DNA of 64,000 nt from positions 1,426,001-1,490,000 of the forward strand of contig NZ_JBNAGG010000001.1 of assembly GCF_049801075.1 (NCBI RefSeq), in the 5' to 3' direction. A program made the translations under genes and the position numbers. Origin of the DNA: Maritalea sp049801075. GTDB lineage: Bacteria > Pseudomonadota > Alphaproteobacteria > Rhizobiales > Devosiaceae. Shown here one piece after another: positions 33,942-43,500 of the stretch (the first letter of the stretch is position 1; every line of letters begins with the position of its first letter). The notes below the pieces were generated by a model. It saw only the letters and a list, made by a program, of their open reading frames with translations, searched no databases and had not been told where the DNA came from.

Positions 33942-35159
33942 TTACAAAAAGCTCTTACCATAGGGTCCGGCTGGCAGTTTTAGCCAACTTGCCACGCTTT
34001 CACCTATATCTGCAAATGTTTCTCGCCCGCCTGCACTGGCTTTGTGCAAATTTGGGGAAAAACACAAAACAGGCACCTGTTCACGGGTGTGATCTGTGCC
34101 TTTCCATGTGGGGTCGCAGCCATGATCTGCGGTGAGGATCAACACATCATCCTGACGCATTTTGGCGACCAATTCGGGCAAACGGCGATCAAATTTTTCC
34201 AGCGCAGCGGCATATCCCGGCACGTCGCGGCGATGACCATATTCCATGTCGAAATCGACAAAATTGGTGAAGATCAAATCACCATCTTCCGCCATATCCA
34301 TCGCATCCAATGTCGCATCAAATAGCGCCATGTTGCCGCTGGCTTTGATTTTGTGGGTCACGCCTTGGGCGGCGTAAATATCCGAGATTTTGCCCACGGC
34401 CAACACTTTGCGGCCTGCCTCCTTGGCGCGATCCAGAAGGGTTGGCTCTGGCGGCAGAACCGAAAAGTCTCGACGGTTGCCCGTGCGTTGAAAATCGTCA
34501 GCATTTTCACCGTTAAAAGGCCGTGCGATCACACGGCCAATATTAAGGGGATCAAGCAATTTGCGGGCGATTTCGCAAATCTCATAAAGGCGATCCAAAC
34601 CAAAATGTTGTTCATGGGCAGCAATTTGGAACACACTATCGGCACTGGTGTAGCAGATCGGCTTGCCGGTTTTGATATGCTCTTCGCCCAGTTCCGCGAT
34701 GATGGTGGTGCCAGACGCATGTTTGTTGCCCAATATGCCGGGCAGTTTGGCCTCTTCAATAAATTTTTCGATCAGGTCCGGTGCGAAGCAAGGTTCTGTT
34801 TCGGGGAAATAGCCCCAGTCGAATGAAACGGGCACGCCCGCAATTTCCCAATGGCCCGATGGGGTGTCTTTACCTTTGGAGACCTCTTTTGCGTGCGCCC
34901 AGACGCCCGCTTTGTGATCTTCGCTCAAGCCCGGCGGCACGGTGCCCGCCGCGGCTTTGGCTGCAAGGCCAAGCCCTAGCATATCCATATTGGGCAAGAA
35001 GAGCGGGCCTTGGCGTACGCCTTCTTTGTCGGCTTCACCTGCAGCGCATTTCTCAGCAATATGGCCGAGCGTGTTGGCGCCCTCGTCGCCAAAGTCTACT
35101 GCATCAGGCGCGCCGCCAATGCCAAAACTGTCCAACACACATAATATTGCTCGGGGCAT
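33942..35159 (-). CDS. deoB: Phosphopentomutase
   Basis: Interconverts (deoxy)ribose-1-phosphate and (deoxy)ribose-5-phosphate, linking nucleoside phosphorylases to DeoC. The 405-residue metalloenzyme of the alkaline-phosphatase superfamily starts with ILCVLDSFGIGGAPDA (metal Asp). It has KGKDTPSGHWEIAG around the catalytic Thr, and LILTADHGCDPTWKGTDHTREQ with metal Asp and His. It lies 8 bp after deoA. Confidence 0.96.
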   Translation of the reverse strand: MPRAILCVLDSFGIGGAPDAVDFGDEGANTLGHIAEKCAAGEADKEGVRQGPLFLPNMDMLGLGLAAKAAAGTVPPGLSEDHKAGVWAHAKEVSKGKDTPSGHWEIAGVPVSFDWGYFPETEPCFAPDLIEKFIEEAKLPGILGNKHASGTTIIAELGEEHIKTGKPICYTSADSVFQIAAHEQHFGLDRLYEICEIARKLLDPLNIGRVIARPFNGENADDFQRTGNRRDFSVLPPEPTLLDRAKEAGRKVLAVGKISDIYAAQGVTHKIKASGNMALFDATLDAMDMAEDGDLIFTNFVDFDMEYGHRRDVPGYAAALEKFDRRLPELVAKMRQDDVLILTADHGCDPTWKGTDHTREQVPVLCFSPNLHKASAGGRETFADIGESVASWLKLPAGPYGKSFL

Positions 35160-35167
35160 AGGGCCTC

Positions 35168-36484
35168 CTAATCTTGCTCAATCACGCCATAATACAATGG
35201 TGGGGTTTGCGGCGCATCGCCAAGGCTATACGCCGCTTTCAATCGCTCTTCCGCTTCATCGGCCAAGGCTTCATCATTGGCATGTAAACGCGCGATGGGT
35301 GTATCTTGTTCAATCTTTTGCCCAAGTGAAGCGAGCTGATCGAAGCCGACCGCATAATCCAGCGGATCACCCGGCGCTTTGCGACCGCCGCCTAAAATCA
35401 CCACGCCCATGCCCACCTGCTTGGCGTTGATTTCGGTGACATAGCCAACCTGTCCGAGTGTCACGTCACGGATGATTTTAGCTTTGGGCAAATAATGTTC
35501 TGTCCGCGTCATAAAATCTGTTGGGCCGCCAAGGCCGCTGATCATTTTGCCAAACTGCTCTGCCGCCTTGCCATTATCCAGCACGTCTTGTGCCTTTTGC
35601 CGCGCTGCATCCAGATCGGCTGACAGGCCCCCATGCATCAAGCCATGGGCCGCCAGTTCCAAAACCACTTGCTCGAGATTAGCATCGCGGTGCTTGCCTG
35701 TGAGAAACTGCACCGCGTTCTGCACTTCAAGCGCATTGCCTGCCGCGCTGGCGAGCGGTTGGTTCATGTCGCTGATTAAGGCGCTGGTGCGCACGCCTGC
35801 GCCATTGGCGACTTGCACAAGGCTTTCGGCTAAGGTTTTTGCCTCGTCCGCTGACTTCATAAAGGCACCAGAGCCGACTTTCACATCAAGCACCAAAGCG
35901 TCCAATCCGGCGGCCAGTTTTTTGGACAGGATGGAGCCTGTGATCAGGGAAACATTATCCACCGTCGCAGTGACATCGCGGATGGCATAAAGGATTTTGT
36001 CTGCAGGCGCGAGATTGTTGGTTTGCCCTACAATGGCGCAGCCTGCTTCGGCAACGACCTTGCGGAATAAGGCATTGTCTACGCTGGTTTGATAGCCGGG
36101 GATGGCATCAAATTTATCAAGCGTACCGCCAGTATGGCCAAGACCACGACCCGAAATCATGGGCACATAGGCGCCACAAGCGGCCCAGATGGGGGCCAGC
36201 ATCAAGGAAACATTGTCGCCCACGCCGCCGGTGGAATGTTTGTCGATGACGGGACCGTCCAACTCATCCCAATTGAGCACCTCACCACTATCGCGCATGG
36301 CCAAGGTGAGCGCTACGCGTTCGTCCATATCCATATTCTGGAAATAGACTGCCATGACAAAAGCAGCGGCCTGTTCCGGCTTTACCGCACCGCTGACCAC
36401 GCCTTCGATAAAGGCGCTGATTTCAGCAGGGGTAAGGGTTTCACCATCGCGTTTTTTGGCGATGATTTCTGCCGGCAAGAACAT
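35168..36484 (-). CDS. deoA: Thymidine phosphorylase
   Basis: Splits thymidine or deoxyuridine with phosphate into base and deoxyribose-1-phosphate. The 438-residue protein has the family signature SGRGLGHTGGTLDKFDAIPG. Phosphate and substrate residues are in DKHSTGGVGDNVS and SLITGSILSKKLAAG, and MKSADEAKTLAESLV helps identify it. Length matches DeoA. It sits between the DUF6958-like gene and deoB. Confidence 0.96.
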   Translation of the reverse strand: MFLPAEIIAKKRDGETLTPAEISAFIEGVVSGAVKPEQAAAFVMAVYFQNMDMDERVALTLAMRDSGEVLNWDELDGPVIDKHSTGGVGDNVSLMLAPIWAACGAYVPMISGRGLGHTGGTLDKFDAIPGYQTSVDNALFRKVVAEAGCAIVGQTNNLAPADKILYAIRDVTATVDNVSLITGSILSKKLAAGLDALVLDVKVGSGAFMKSADEAKTLAESLVQVANGAGVRTSALISDMNQPLASAAGNALEVQNAVQFLTGKHRDANLEQVVLELAAHGLMHGGLSADLDAARQKAQDVLDNGKAAEQFGKMISGLGGPTDFMTRTEHYLPKAKIIRDVTLGQVGYVTEINAKQVGMGVVILGGGRKAPGDPLDYAVGFDQLASLGQKIEQDTPIARLHANDEALADEAEERLKAAYSLGDAPQTPPLYYGVIEQD

Positions 36485-36506
36485 GTTCGAATTTCCTCGA
36501 TGGCTT

Positions 36507-36800
36507 TTAGTCTAGGCGATAAAGCCGCACAGGCGGTTTTTCCGCCCGTGCGATTTTCTTTTTCGCTTCAAGATCAAGTTGCACGCATTTCACCCACCAG
36601 CCTGCGGTGCTGCCCCCGGGGAACAGATCATCCGGCAGATGTTTTTTGGCTTCGGCAATCACATCTTTGACGACCATGCCCGGTGCTTCATGGGGCAAAA
36701 CCTGCATCAACGCTTTGTACATGGCGTTATATTTCGCCGCGTCAACGCGGGTGATTTTGCCCGGTGTGTTTACGTTTTCAACTTCAACCTTGTCGCTCAT
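36507..36800 (-). CDS. Small conserved protein, DUF6958-like, of unknown function
   Basis: A 97-residue soluble protein with KITRVDAAKYNAMYKALMQV, then LPDDLFPGGSTAGWWVKCVQ and DLEAKKKIARAEKPPVRLYR. From memory this pattern corresponds to DUF6958; a profile search would settle it. The helical start and conserved GGSTAGWWVK turn suggest a winged-helix-like or small binding module, but no function is known to me. It is embedded in the nucleoside operon between the aldehyde dehydrogenase and deoA, with 11-22 bp gaps. Confidence 0.75.
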   Translation of the reverse strand: MSDKVEVENVNTPGKITRVDAAKYNAMYKALMQVLPHEAPGMVVKDVIAEAKKHLPDDLFPGGSTAGWWVKCVQLDLEAKKKIARAEKPPVRLYRLD

Positions 36801-36811
36801 GGGTCAGGCTC

Positions 36812-39181
36812 CTATGCGCCGTAGGGCACCCAAACATTTTTGACCTGAGTGCTCCGCTCCAAGAAATATTCGCCTTCGCAAATCTCGCGATCGGTCCAAT
36901 CCATGGCTTTGCCTTTGTTGGTCCAAGTCTGTTTGAGATTGTGCACCGAATATTGCTCAACTTTTTTGCCACCCTCAGCATCGCCGCAATAGAACATGGC
37001 GTCAACGCCATCATGCTCGGCCAAGGTTTTGGTTAGCTCGTCTTTGGCCCCGGTGACGATGTTTACAACACCGCCGGGCACATCGCTTGTGTCCAAAATC
37101 TGATAGAAATCAGTCATGGCCAATGGTGCGGTTTCGGAAGGGATCAGCACGCTGGTGTTGCCCATGACCATAGACGGCGCGAGCAAAGAAATCGCACCGA
37201 GCAGCGGATTATCATTTGGCGCAGCGATGCCGATAACGCCGATAGGTTCTACCATGGCGACTGCCATTTGACGCACTGGCGGGTTGTGCACCGCCCCATC
37301 ATATTTATCGGCCCATCCTGCAAAAGCGAATAAGCGCTCAATGGAAAGCTCAACTTCTTTCTTGGCGGCACCAGCAGATGCGCCAGTCATTTCGCGTAGT
37401 CGATCCGCAAATTCATTGCGGCGATAGTCGAGATTTTCGCCCATATAGTAGAGGATTTGCGCGCGCAGATGGGCCGTTTTGCTGCCCCATCCCAATGCGC
37501 CACGCGCAGCTTCCACCGCGTTGCGGATGTCTTTGCGATTGCCTTCGCCGACTTCGCCAACCAGTTTGCCATCAGCATTCACCACGGAACGGGCGTAGCC
37601 GCCATCTGGCCGGGCTTGCTTACCACCCACATAAAGTTTGGCGGTGCGGTCAATGCCGTCGGTTGCAAACAATTTTGGTTTTGCTTGCGCTGGGGCTTTA
37701 CCCAAAGATTTCAGCTTAAGCTCCCATTCCGGACGCAGATAGGCACGCATACCTTCTTTGCCACCTTCACGACCAAAGCCGCTTTCTTTGTAGCCACCAA
37801 AGCCGACCGCCGCATCGAAATTGTTGGTGGAGTTGATCCACACAACACCGGCTTGCACCCGTGGTGCAATGTCCAAAGCGAGGTTGATGTTCTCGGTCCA
37901 GATGCTGGCGGACAATCCATATTTCGAATTGTTGGCCAAGGTCACAGCTTCGTCTGGCGTGCGGAAGCTCATGGCGACCAAAACGGGACCAAAGATTTCT
38001 TCTTCCGCAATGATGTTGGCGGGCTGTACATTGGTATAAAGCGTTGGCTTCACAAAGCAGCCATTGGAAGGGATTGTGCCATCCGGCTGATAACGAACAG
38101 CACCCTGCTCCTCGCCCTTTTTCATCAAATCCTGAACCCGTTCCACCTGTACTGGCGCCACCAAGGCACCGATATCAATGGCTTTGTCGAGCGGATCACC
38201 CACGCGCAATGTTGCCATGCGGGCTTTCAACTTTTTGATGAAGCGCTCTTCAACCGCTTCTTGCACCAATAGGCGCGATCCAGCACAGCACACTTGGCCC
38301 TGATTGAACCAAATCGCGTCCACAACGCCTTCAACAGCACTGTCCAAATCTGCATCTTCAAACACGATGAACGGTGACTTGCCGCCCAGTTCGAGCGAGA
38401 GGCCTTTGCCTGAGCCCGCCGTGGCCTTGCGGATGGCTTTGCCCACACCTGTGGAGCCCGTGAAGGCGATTTTATCAATACCCGCGTGGTTGACGATGGC
38501 TTCGCCTGCGTCGCCGTCACCCGTCACAATGTTCACCACGCCTTTCGGCAAGCCGATTTCTTGACAGATTTCTGCGAACAGAAGCGCGGTCAGCGACGTG
38601 AATTCAGCTGGTTTCAGCACAACAGTGTTGCCCGCTGCTAGGGCTGGCGCGATTTTCCACGACAACATCAAAAGTGGGAAGTTCCATGGGATGATTTGCC
38701 CGCAAACGCCATAAGCAGACTGGTTGGGGAGCAAGCGATCGCGCTGCTGCGCCCATCCGGCATGGTGATAGAAATGACGCGAGACCAATGGGATATCCAA
38801 ATCACGGCTTTCGCGAATTGGTTTGCCATTGTCTAGGGTTTCGAGCACCGCAAACAAGCGCGAATGCTTTTGCACTTGTCGGGCGATGGCATAAAGATAT
38901 TTCGCCCGCTCATAGCCAGACAAGGATTCCCAATCTGATTGGGCTTTGCGTGCGGCAGAAACGGCTAAATCAATGTCACCCTTTTTGGCTTGGCTGATTT
39001 GCGCCAATTCCTCGCCGTTAGCAGGGTTGGTGGAGGCAAAAGTTTTGCCCGGTTTGGTGAACTCGCCATTGATGAAATGACCAAATTTGCGGCCATAGCC
39101 ATCAAGCCATTCATGTGCTTCGGCGCTGCCTTCCGGCGCAGGACCATATTCCATGGTTTCAAAAATCTCTTTAACGTTCAT
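36812..39181 (-). CDS. Double-domain aldehyde dehydrogenase of the deoxynucleoside operon
   Basis: A 789-residue fusion. The N-terminal about 480 residues are a complete NAD(P)+ aldehyde dehydrogenase: IPWNFPLLMLSWKIAPALAAGN, FTGSTGVGKAIRKA, LELGGKSPFIVFEDAD with general-base Glu near 264, and GQVCCAGSR with nucleophile Cys near 298. The C-terminal about 270 residues repeat the NAD-binding part (IGIAAPNDNPLLGAISLLAP) but end before any catalytic Glu or Cys, so that domain is probably structural. Placed directly after deoC, it likely oxidises the acetaldehyde that DeoC releases (inference). The ATG at 39181, preceded by AGGTGGG, is preferred over GTG 39190. Confidence 0.92.
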   Translation of the reverse strand: MNVKEIFETMEYGPAPEGSAEAHEWLDGYGRKFGHFINGEFTKPGKTFASTNPANGEELAQISQAKKGDIDLAVSAARKAQSDWESLSGYERAKYLYAIARQVQKHSRLFAVLETLDNGKPIRESRDLDIPLVSRHFYHHAGWAQQRDRLLPNQSAYGVCGQIIPWNFPLLMLSWKIAPALAAGNTVVLKPAEFTSLTALLFAEICQEIGLPKGVVNIVTGDGDAGEAIVNHAGIDKIAFTGSTGVGKAIRKATAGSGKGLSLELGGKSPFIVFEDADLDSAVEGVVDAIWFNQGQVCCAGSRLLVQEAVEERFIKKLKARMATLRVGDPLDKAIDIGALVAPVQVERVQDLMKKGEEQGAVRYQPDGTIPSNGCFVKPTLYTNVQPANIIAEEEIFGPVLVAMSFRTPDEAVTLANNSKYGLSASIWTENINLALDIAPRVQAGVVWINSTNNFDAAVGFGGYKESGFGREGGKEGMRAYLRPEWELKLKSLGKAPAQAKPKLFATDGIDRTAKLYVGGKQARPDGGYARSVVNADGKLVGEVGEGNRKDIRNAVEAARGALGWGSKTAHLRAQILYYMGENLDYRRNEFADRLREMTGASAGAAKKEVELSIERLFAFAGWADKYDGAVHNPPVRQMAVAMVEPIGVIGIAAPNDNPLLGAISLLAPSMVMGNTSVLIPSETAPLAMTDFYQILDTSDVPGGVVNIVTGAKDELTKTLAEHDGVDAMFYCGDAEGGKKVEQYSVHNLKQTWTNKGKAMDWTDREICEGEYFLERSTQVKNVWVPYGA

Positions 39182-39190
39182 GTTGCCCAC

Positions 39191-40180
39191 CTAAACCAGA
39201 GGCTGACGATAATCGGCCGCATAGCGCCCGGTGACATTATGCTCGAGCTGCCGCTCAATGTCGTTCAAAAGGCTGGATGCGCCGAAGCGGAAAAGATGTG
39301 GAGAGAGCCATTTATTGCCCAGCTCATCCTTCATCATCGCAAGATATGTGATTGCATCTTTGGCTTTGGAAATGCCGCCCGCAGGCTTGTAGCCAATCTC
39401 AATGCCCGTTTCCTCATGGAACCAACGGATCATGCGGATCATGGATAGCGAGGTCACCAGATCTGCGTTGACCTTTTCTTTGCCAGTTGAGGTTTTGATG
39501 AAATCAGCCCCGGCCATCATGCACACCAACGAGGCTTTGGCGACATTGGTTTGGGTGGCCAATTCGCCTGTGCCCAAAATGGTTTTCAAATGTGCTTCAC
39601 CACATGCCGCGCGGAAGGCTTTGACCTGATCATAAAGGCCCTGCCAATCTTGCGTGAGCACTTGATGTCGTTCGATCACGATATCAATTTCTTTGGCGCC
39701 AGCTTTCACTGAAGCTTCAATTTCAGCGATGCGGGTTTCCAAAGGCGTTAGGCCCGCAGGGAACCCGGTTGAAACGGCAGCAACTGGAATGTCGGTGCCC
39801 TCGAGTGCAGCCACCGCATCGGCGACAAAGTTGTGATAAACACACACAGCGCCTGGGGTGATGCCCAAATCTTCAACGCCCAGCGCCTTCAAAATATCGG
39901 TGCGCACAGGCTGACGCGCTTTGGCGCACAGGCGTTCGACGCGGCCCTTGCTGTCGTCACCATTCAAAGTGGTCAAATCGATATTGGTGATGGCGTGAAG
40001 CAGCCAAGCGGCCTGCCATTGCTTTTTCACTGAGCGGCGGGTGCCGATGGTGGCGGCCCGACGTTCCAATGCTGAGCGATTCATCCGCACATGACGCAAC
40101 CAGCCCAAATCCAAATCGAAACCGGGATTGCGTTTATGCTCTTCTGCCGCGTGCGGCATTTCAACTGCTTTTAAACTCAT
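39191..40180 (-). CDS. deoC: Deoxyribose-phosphate aldolase
   Basis: Cleaves 2-deoxyribose-5-phosphate into acetaldehyde and glyceraldehyde-3-phosphate through a Schiff-base lysine. At 329 residues it belongs to the longer DeoC type, with an extra N-terminal stretch of about 60-70 residues. Core motifs are VAAVSTGFPAGLTPLETRIAEIE, KEIDIVIERH, LKTILGTGEL, FIKTSTGKEKVNADL (Schiff-base Lys) and GYKPAGGISKAKDAI. It overlaps the punA stop by four bases (ATGA). Confidence 0.95.
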   Translation of the reverse strand: MSLKAVEMPHAAEEHKRNPGFDLDLGWLRHVRMNRSALERRAATIGTRRSVKKQWQAAWLLHAITNIDLTTLNGDDSKGRVERLCAKARQPVRTDILKALGVEDLGITPGAVCVYHNFVADAVAALEGTDIPVAAVSTGFPAGLTPLETRIAEIEASVKAGAKEIDIVIERHQVLTQDWQGLYDQVKAFRAACGEAHLKTILGTGELATQTNVAKASLVCMMAGADFIKTSTGKEKVNADLVTSLSMIRMIRWFHEETGIEIGYKPAGGISKAKDAITYLAMMKDELGNKWLSPHLFRFGASSLLNDIERQLEHNVTGRYAADYRQPLV

Positions 40181-40977
40181 AGTTCTGCAATCATTTTTGT
40201 CAGCAAACTTTGCATGCGCTCTCCGCCAGATGCGACCATGGTTTGCGTATGGTCGTGAGAGAGATGTTCATCCGACATGCCCGCTCCCATATTGGTGATG
40301 AATGAACATCCCCAAACGCGCATATCGTAATATCGGCCCAAAATACATTCTGGCACGGTGGACATACCCACCGCTTGAGCCCCAAAGCCTTGGATCATTT
40401 TGATCTCAGCGGGCGTTTCAAATGAGGGACCAGAATACCATGTATAAACGCCTTGTTTAAGGTCCAAAAAATCGCGCTCGGCGATATCAAGGGCCTTTTG
40501 GCGCAGGGCCGGATCGTAAGCGTCCACCATATTGACGAAGCGCTTATCGCCCGCCAACCCAATCAATGGGTTGAGGCCGGAGAAATTGATGTGATCATTG
40601 ATCAGCATCAGATCACCGGGACGAATATCATTGACAATGGACCCGGCGGCGTTGGTGAGCATCAATGTGTCGATGCCCAAGCCTGCCAACGTCTGGATTG
40701 CCATTTTCATGGCGGCTGCATTGCCATGTTCATAATAATGCGCGCGACCTGTGAGCAGCGCCACGCGCTTGCCTTCCAACTCGCCAACCAGCAAATTTTT
40801 GCCATGGCCCGTTACGCCACCGCCGGGAAAGCCCTGCAGCTCATCATAATTGATGATCACAGGATCTTTCAGCATTTCGCCAAGCGCGGCGAAGCCTGAT
40901 CCAAGAACAAGCGCAGCAGCAATAGGTTCATCGCCCGCGCGTTCTTGAATCAAACGCATGTTAAATTTTGCGGTCAT
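40177..40977 (-). CDS. punA: Purine-nucleoside phosphorylase (trimeric PunA type)
   Basis: Phosphorolyses purine (deoxy)nucleosides to base and (deoxy)ribose-1-phosphate. The 266-residue protein matches the low-molecular-mass trimeric class: LVLGSGFAALGEML, LTGRAHYYEHGN, MLTNAAGSIVNDIRPGDLMLINDHINF, and the class signature GAQAVGMSTVPECI with the purine-binding FITNMGAGM stretch. It precedes deoC with a four-base overlap. The DeoD hexameric class is excluded by motif. Confidence 0.93.
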   Translation of the reverse strand: MTAKFNMRLIQERAGDEPIAAALVLGSGFAALGEMLKDPVIINYDELQGFPGGGVTGHGKNLLVGELEGKRVALLTGRAHYYEHGNAAAMKMAIQTLAGLGIDTLMLTNAAGSIVNDIRPGDLMLINDHINFSGLNPLIGLAGDKRFVNMVDAYDPALRQKALDIAERDFLDLKQGVYTWYSGPSFETPAEIKMIQGFGAQAVGMSTVPECILGRYYDMRVWGCSFITNMGAGMSDEHLSHDHTQTMVASGGERMQSLLTKMIAEL

Positions 40978-40983
40978 TGGTCC

Positions 40984-41385
40984 CTACTCCAGAAATTCCG
41001 GGCCAAAGGAATCCGGCAAAATCTCATCCATGGTGTAGCTTTTGGCGTCACCATCTTCACCTGTGCATGTGATCTGCGTATCAGGTGTCGCGAATTCGCG
41101 AATGCGTTGGCGACAGCCACCACATGGGGTGACTGGATCAACGCCTTTGCCGATGACAAAAATGCGGTGGATTTTCTTCGCGCCGGCGCCAATCATTGCC
41201 GAAATAGCTGCGGTTTCAGCGCAATTGCCTTGCGGGTAAGCCGCATTTTCAATGTTGCAGCCCGCATAGATTTGCCCATCATCCGCCAAAATGGCGGCGC
41301 CGACTGGAAAGTCGGAATAAGGCACGTGCGCATGTTTGCGCACGGCTTGAGCAGCATCATAAAGGGCTTGGGTAACCGCATCCAT
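40984..41385 (-). CDS. cdd: Cytidine deaminase
   Basis: Deaminates cytidine and deoxycytidine to uridine derivatives, feeding DeoA and Upp. The 133-residue homotetrameric type carries the zinc motif CNIENAAYPQGNCAETAAIS (Cys and catalytic Glu) and PCGGCRQRIREF with two zinc cysteines. It lies between the second permease gene (1 bp gap) and punA. Confidence 0.96.
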   Translation of the reverse strand: MDAVTQALYDAAQAVRKHAHVPYSDFPVGAAILADDGQIYAGCNIENAAYPQGNCAETAAISAMIGAGAKKIHRIFVIGKGVDPVTPCGGCRQRIREFATPDTQITCTGEDGDAKSYTMDEILPDSFGPEFLE

Positions 41386-41386
41386 C

Positions 41387-42355
41387 TTAGCGCTCCTTTA
41401 CATAAGGTTGGCCAATGGCTTTTGGCGGGTTGGCCCGGCCGATAAAGCCAGCGAGCAGCACCACGGTAAGGATGTAAGGCAGTGCCTGAATGGCTTGCAC
41501 TGGAACTTCGCCAATCAATGGGAACTCTACGCCCTGCAAACGAATTTGCGCTGCACTGAGCACACCAAACAACAAGCATGTCCACATGGCTTGCCACGGG
41601 CGCCACTTGGCAAAAATCAATGCCGCAAGCGCGATAAAGCCACGACCCGAAGTCATGTTCTCAGAAAAGTTTGCGCCCTGAGCAGTAGATAGGAACGCAC
41701 CTGCAACACCGCAAAGCAAACCTGTGACAATCAATGCCTGATACCGCAGCAACGCAACGGAGATACCCGCCGTGTCGAGTGCTTTGGGGTTTTCACCCAC
41801 AGCGCGCAAGCGCAAACCGAAGCGTGTGCGGAACAGCACGAATGCTGTTACGGGCACGGCGAGGAAGGCAAAATAAACAATGATCGAGTGACCGGAGAGC
41901 AATTGCTCATAGATTTCACCAATGATCGGCACTTGGCCAAATTCGCTGGCGAAGGGCAGCTCAATATTGGAGAAACGTTCGTCAGGGCGCAAGTTTGGTG
42001 TGGTGCCGCCACGGCGGAACCATGCATGCCCCAGAAACACAGTGAAGCCTGCGGCCAAGAAGTTAAGCGCCACACCGGAAATGATCTGGTTGCCTCGGAA
42101 GTTGATCGATGCCATCGCATGGATCATGGACATGAAGACTGAGACGCCCATTGCCGCAGCCAAGCCGAGCCAGACTGAACCAGTGACGGCTGCTGTAGCA
42201 GCGGCAGCAAACGCCCCACCCAACATTTTGCCTTCAAGGCCGATATCAACGATACCGGATCGCTCGGAATAAAGCCCCGCTAGCGCGGCCAACATCAACG
42301 GCACGGCAAAGCGAACACTGGAATCGAGCAAGAGAATAATATCTGTTGCACCCAT
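41387..42355 (-). CDS. Nucleoside ABC importer, permease (BmpD/NupQ type)
   Basis: A 322-residue inner-membrane permease of the branched-chain/BMP type with about 8-9 helices. Family segments include YSERSGIVDIGLEGKMLGGAFAAA and RAVGENPKALDTAGISVALLRYQALIVTGLLCGVAGAFLS, the latter matching the permease coupling region. Paired with the following permease, the ATPase and the BMP-type binding protein. The salvage genes in the same operon indicate nucleosides as substrate. Confidence 0.93.
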   Translation of the reverse strand: MGATDIILLLDSSVRFAVPLMLAALAGLYSERSGIVDIGLEGKMLGGAFAAAATAAVTGSVWLGLAAAMGVSVFMSMIHAMASINFRGNQIISGVALNFLAAGFTVFLGHAWFRRGGTTPNLRPDERFSNIELPFASEFGQVPIIGEIYEQLLSGHSIIVYFAFLAVPVTAFVLFRTRFGLRLRAVGENPKALDTAGISVALLRYQALIVTGLLCGVAGAFLSTAQGANFSENMTSGRGFIALAALIFAKWRPWQAMWTCLLFGVLSAAQIRLQGVEFPLIGEVPVQAIQALPYILTVVLLAGFIGRANPPKAIGQPYVKER

Positions 42356-42358
42356 GAT

Positions 42359-43477
42359 CTATGCCTCCGAATCTGCAGTTGTTGGCGCTTCGGGCGACGG
42401 CTTTACCCTTCGGGCAAATATGCGTTCCAAAAGCGGACGGAACATATCGCCCATGGCGCCTGTGAATAGGATCACCAAGGCTTGGATCACCACCACAAGA
42501 TCAGACGGCACGGCTGGCAATTCAAACGCCAGTTCCTGACCGCCTTGATAAAGCGCGCCGAACAGGAGTGCGGCCAAGGCGATGCCAACGGGATGCGAAC
42601 GCCCCATAAAGGCCACGGCGATGCCGACAAAGCCAAAGCCCTGTACATAGCCAACCACCAAGCGCTTTTGCACACCCACAGCTTCGTTCACCGCCATCAA
42701 GCCTGCCAAAGCGCCCGAGATGGCCATGGCAATAATGATGATGGAAACCGCTGAAATACCGGCATAACGGGCAGCTTCAGGATTAGCGCCGAGGGTACGG
42801 ATTTTGTAGCCCAGTTTGGTGCGCCAGATCAGCACATAGGTGAAGATTAATGCCGCAATACCGAAGAAAAAGGTGATGTTGAGTGGCGAATATTGGAAAG
42901 TGTCAAACCAATCAGACATCAATGGCAACCGGCCCGGCTCTGCAATGGTGCGGGTTTCCGCATTTGCACCGGGTGCGGTGATCACCTGGGCCAACATATA
43001 GCTCATGAAGGCAGAAGCGATAAAGTTGAACATGATGGTTGTGATCACGATGTGGCTGCCGCGTTTAGCCTGCAACCACGCTGGTACCATGGCCCAAAGC
43101 GCACCCATGGCCATAGCCGCCAGGGTTGAGCCGAGCAGCACCAATGTCCAATGGCTTTGGTCGAGCCAGAGCGCCACCATGATGGCACCTAGGCCAGCCA
43201 CATAGGCTTGCCCTTCCCCACCAATATTGAACATGCCTGCCTTAAAAGCGATCGCCACGGCGAGGCCTGTGAAGATGAAGTTGGTGGCGTAGTGAAGCGT
43301 AAAGCCCCACCCCATGCCAGTGCCAAAGGCCCCGTAAAACAAGGCCCACATAGCATCAAGCGGATTTTCACCGATGATGGCCACGGCCAGACCGCCGATC
43401 ACAAATGCCAGCAGCACGTTGAGCACTGGCATCAAAACAATTGTTACCCAATTGGGCAAAGGCTGGCGCGCACTCAT
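42359..43477 (-). CDS. Nucleoside ABC importer, permease (BmpC/NupP type)
   Basis: A 372-residue permease, longer than its partner, with about ten hydrophobic helices. Typical segments are FKAGMFNIGGEGQAYVAGLGA and RTLGANPEAARYAGISAVSIIIIAMAISGALAGLMA, plus VGIAVAFMGRSHPVGIALAALLFG. It would dimerise with the other permease to form the channel. The C-terminal 30 residues are charged and cytoplasmic. The gap to its partner is 3 bp. Confidence 0.93.
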   Translation of the reverse strand: MSARQPLPNWVTIVLMPVLNVLLAFVIGGLAVAIIGENPLDAMWALFYGAFGTGMGWGFTLHYATNFIFTGLAVAIAFKAGMFNIGGEGQAYVAGLGAIMVALWLDQSHWTLVLLGSTLAAMAMGALWAMVPAWLQAKRGSHIVITTIMFNFIASAFMSYMLAQVITAPGANAETRTIAEPGRLPLMSDWFDTFQYSPLNITFFFGIAALIFTYVLIWRTKLGYKIRTLGANPEAARYAGISAVSIIIIAMAISGALAGLMAVNEAVGVQKRLVVGYVQGFGFVGIAVAFMGRSHPVGIALAALLFGALYQGGQELAFELPAVPSDLVVVIQALVILFTGAMGDMFRPLLERIFARRVKPSPEAPTTADSEA

Positions 43478-43500
43478 AGTTTGATTACTCCAGACATTTG

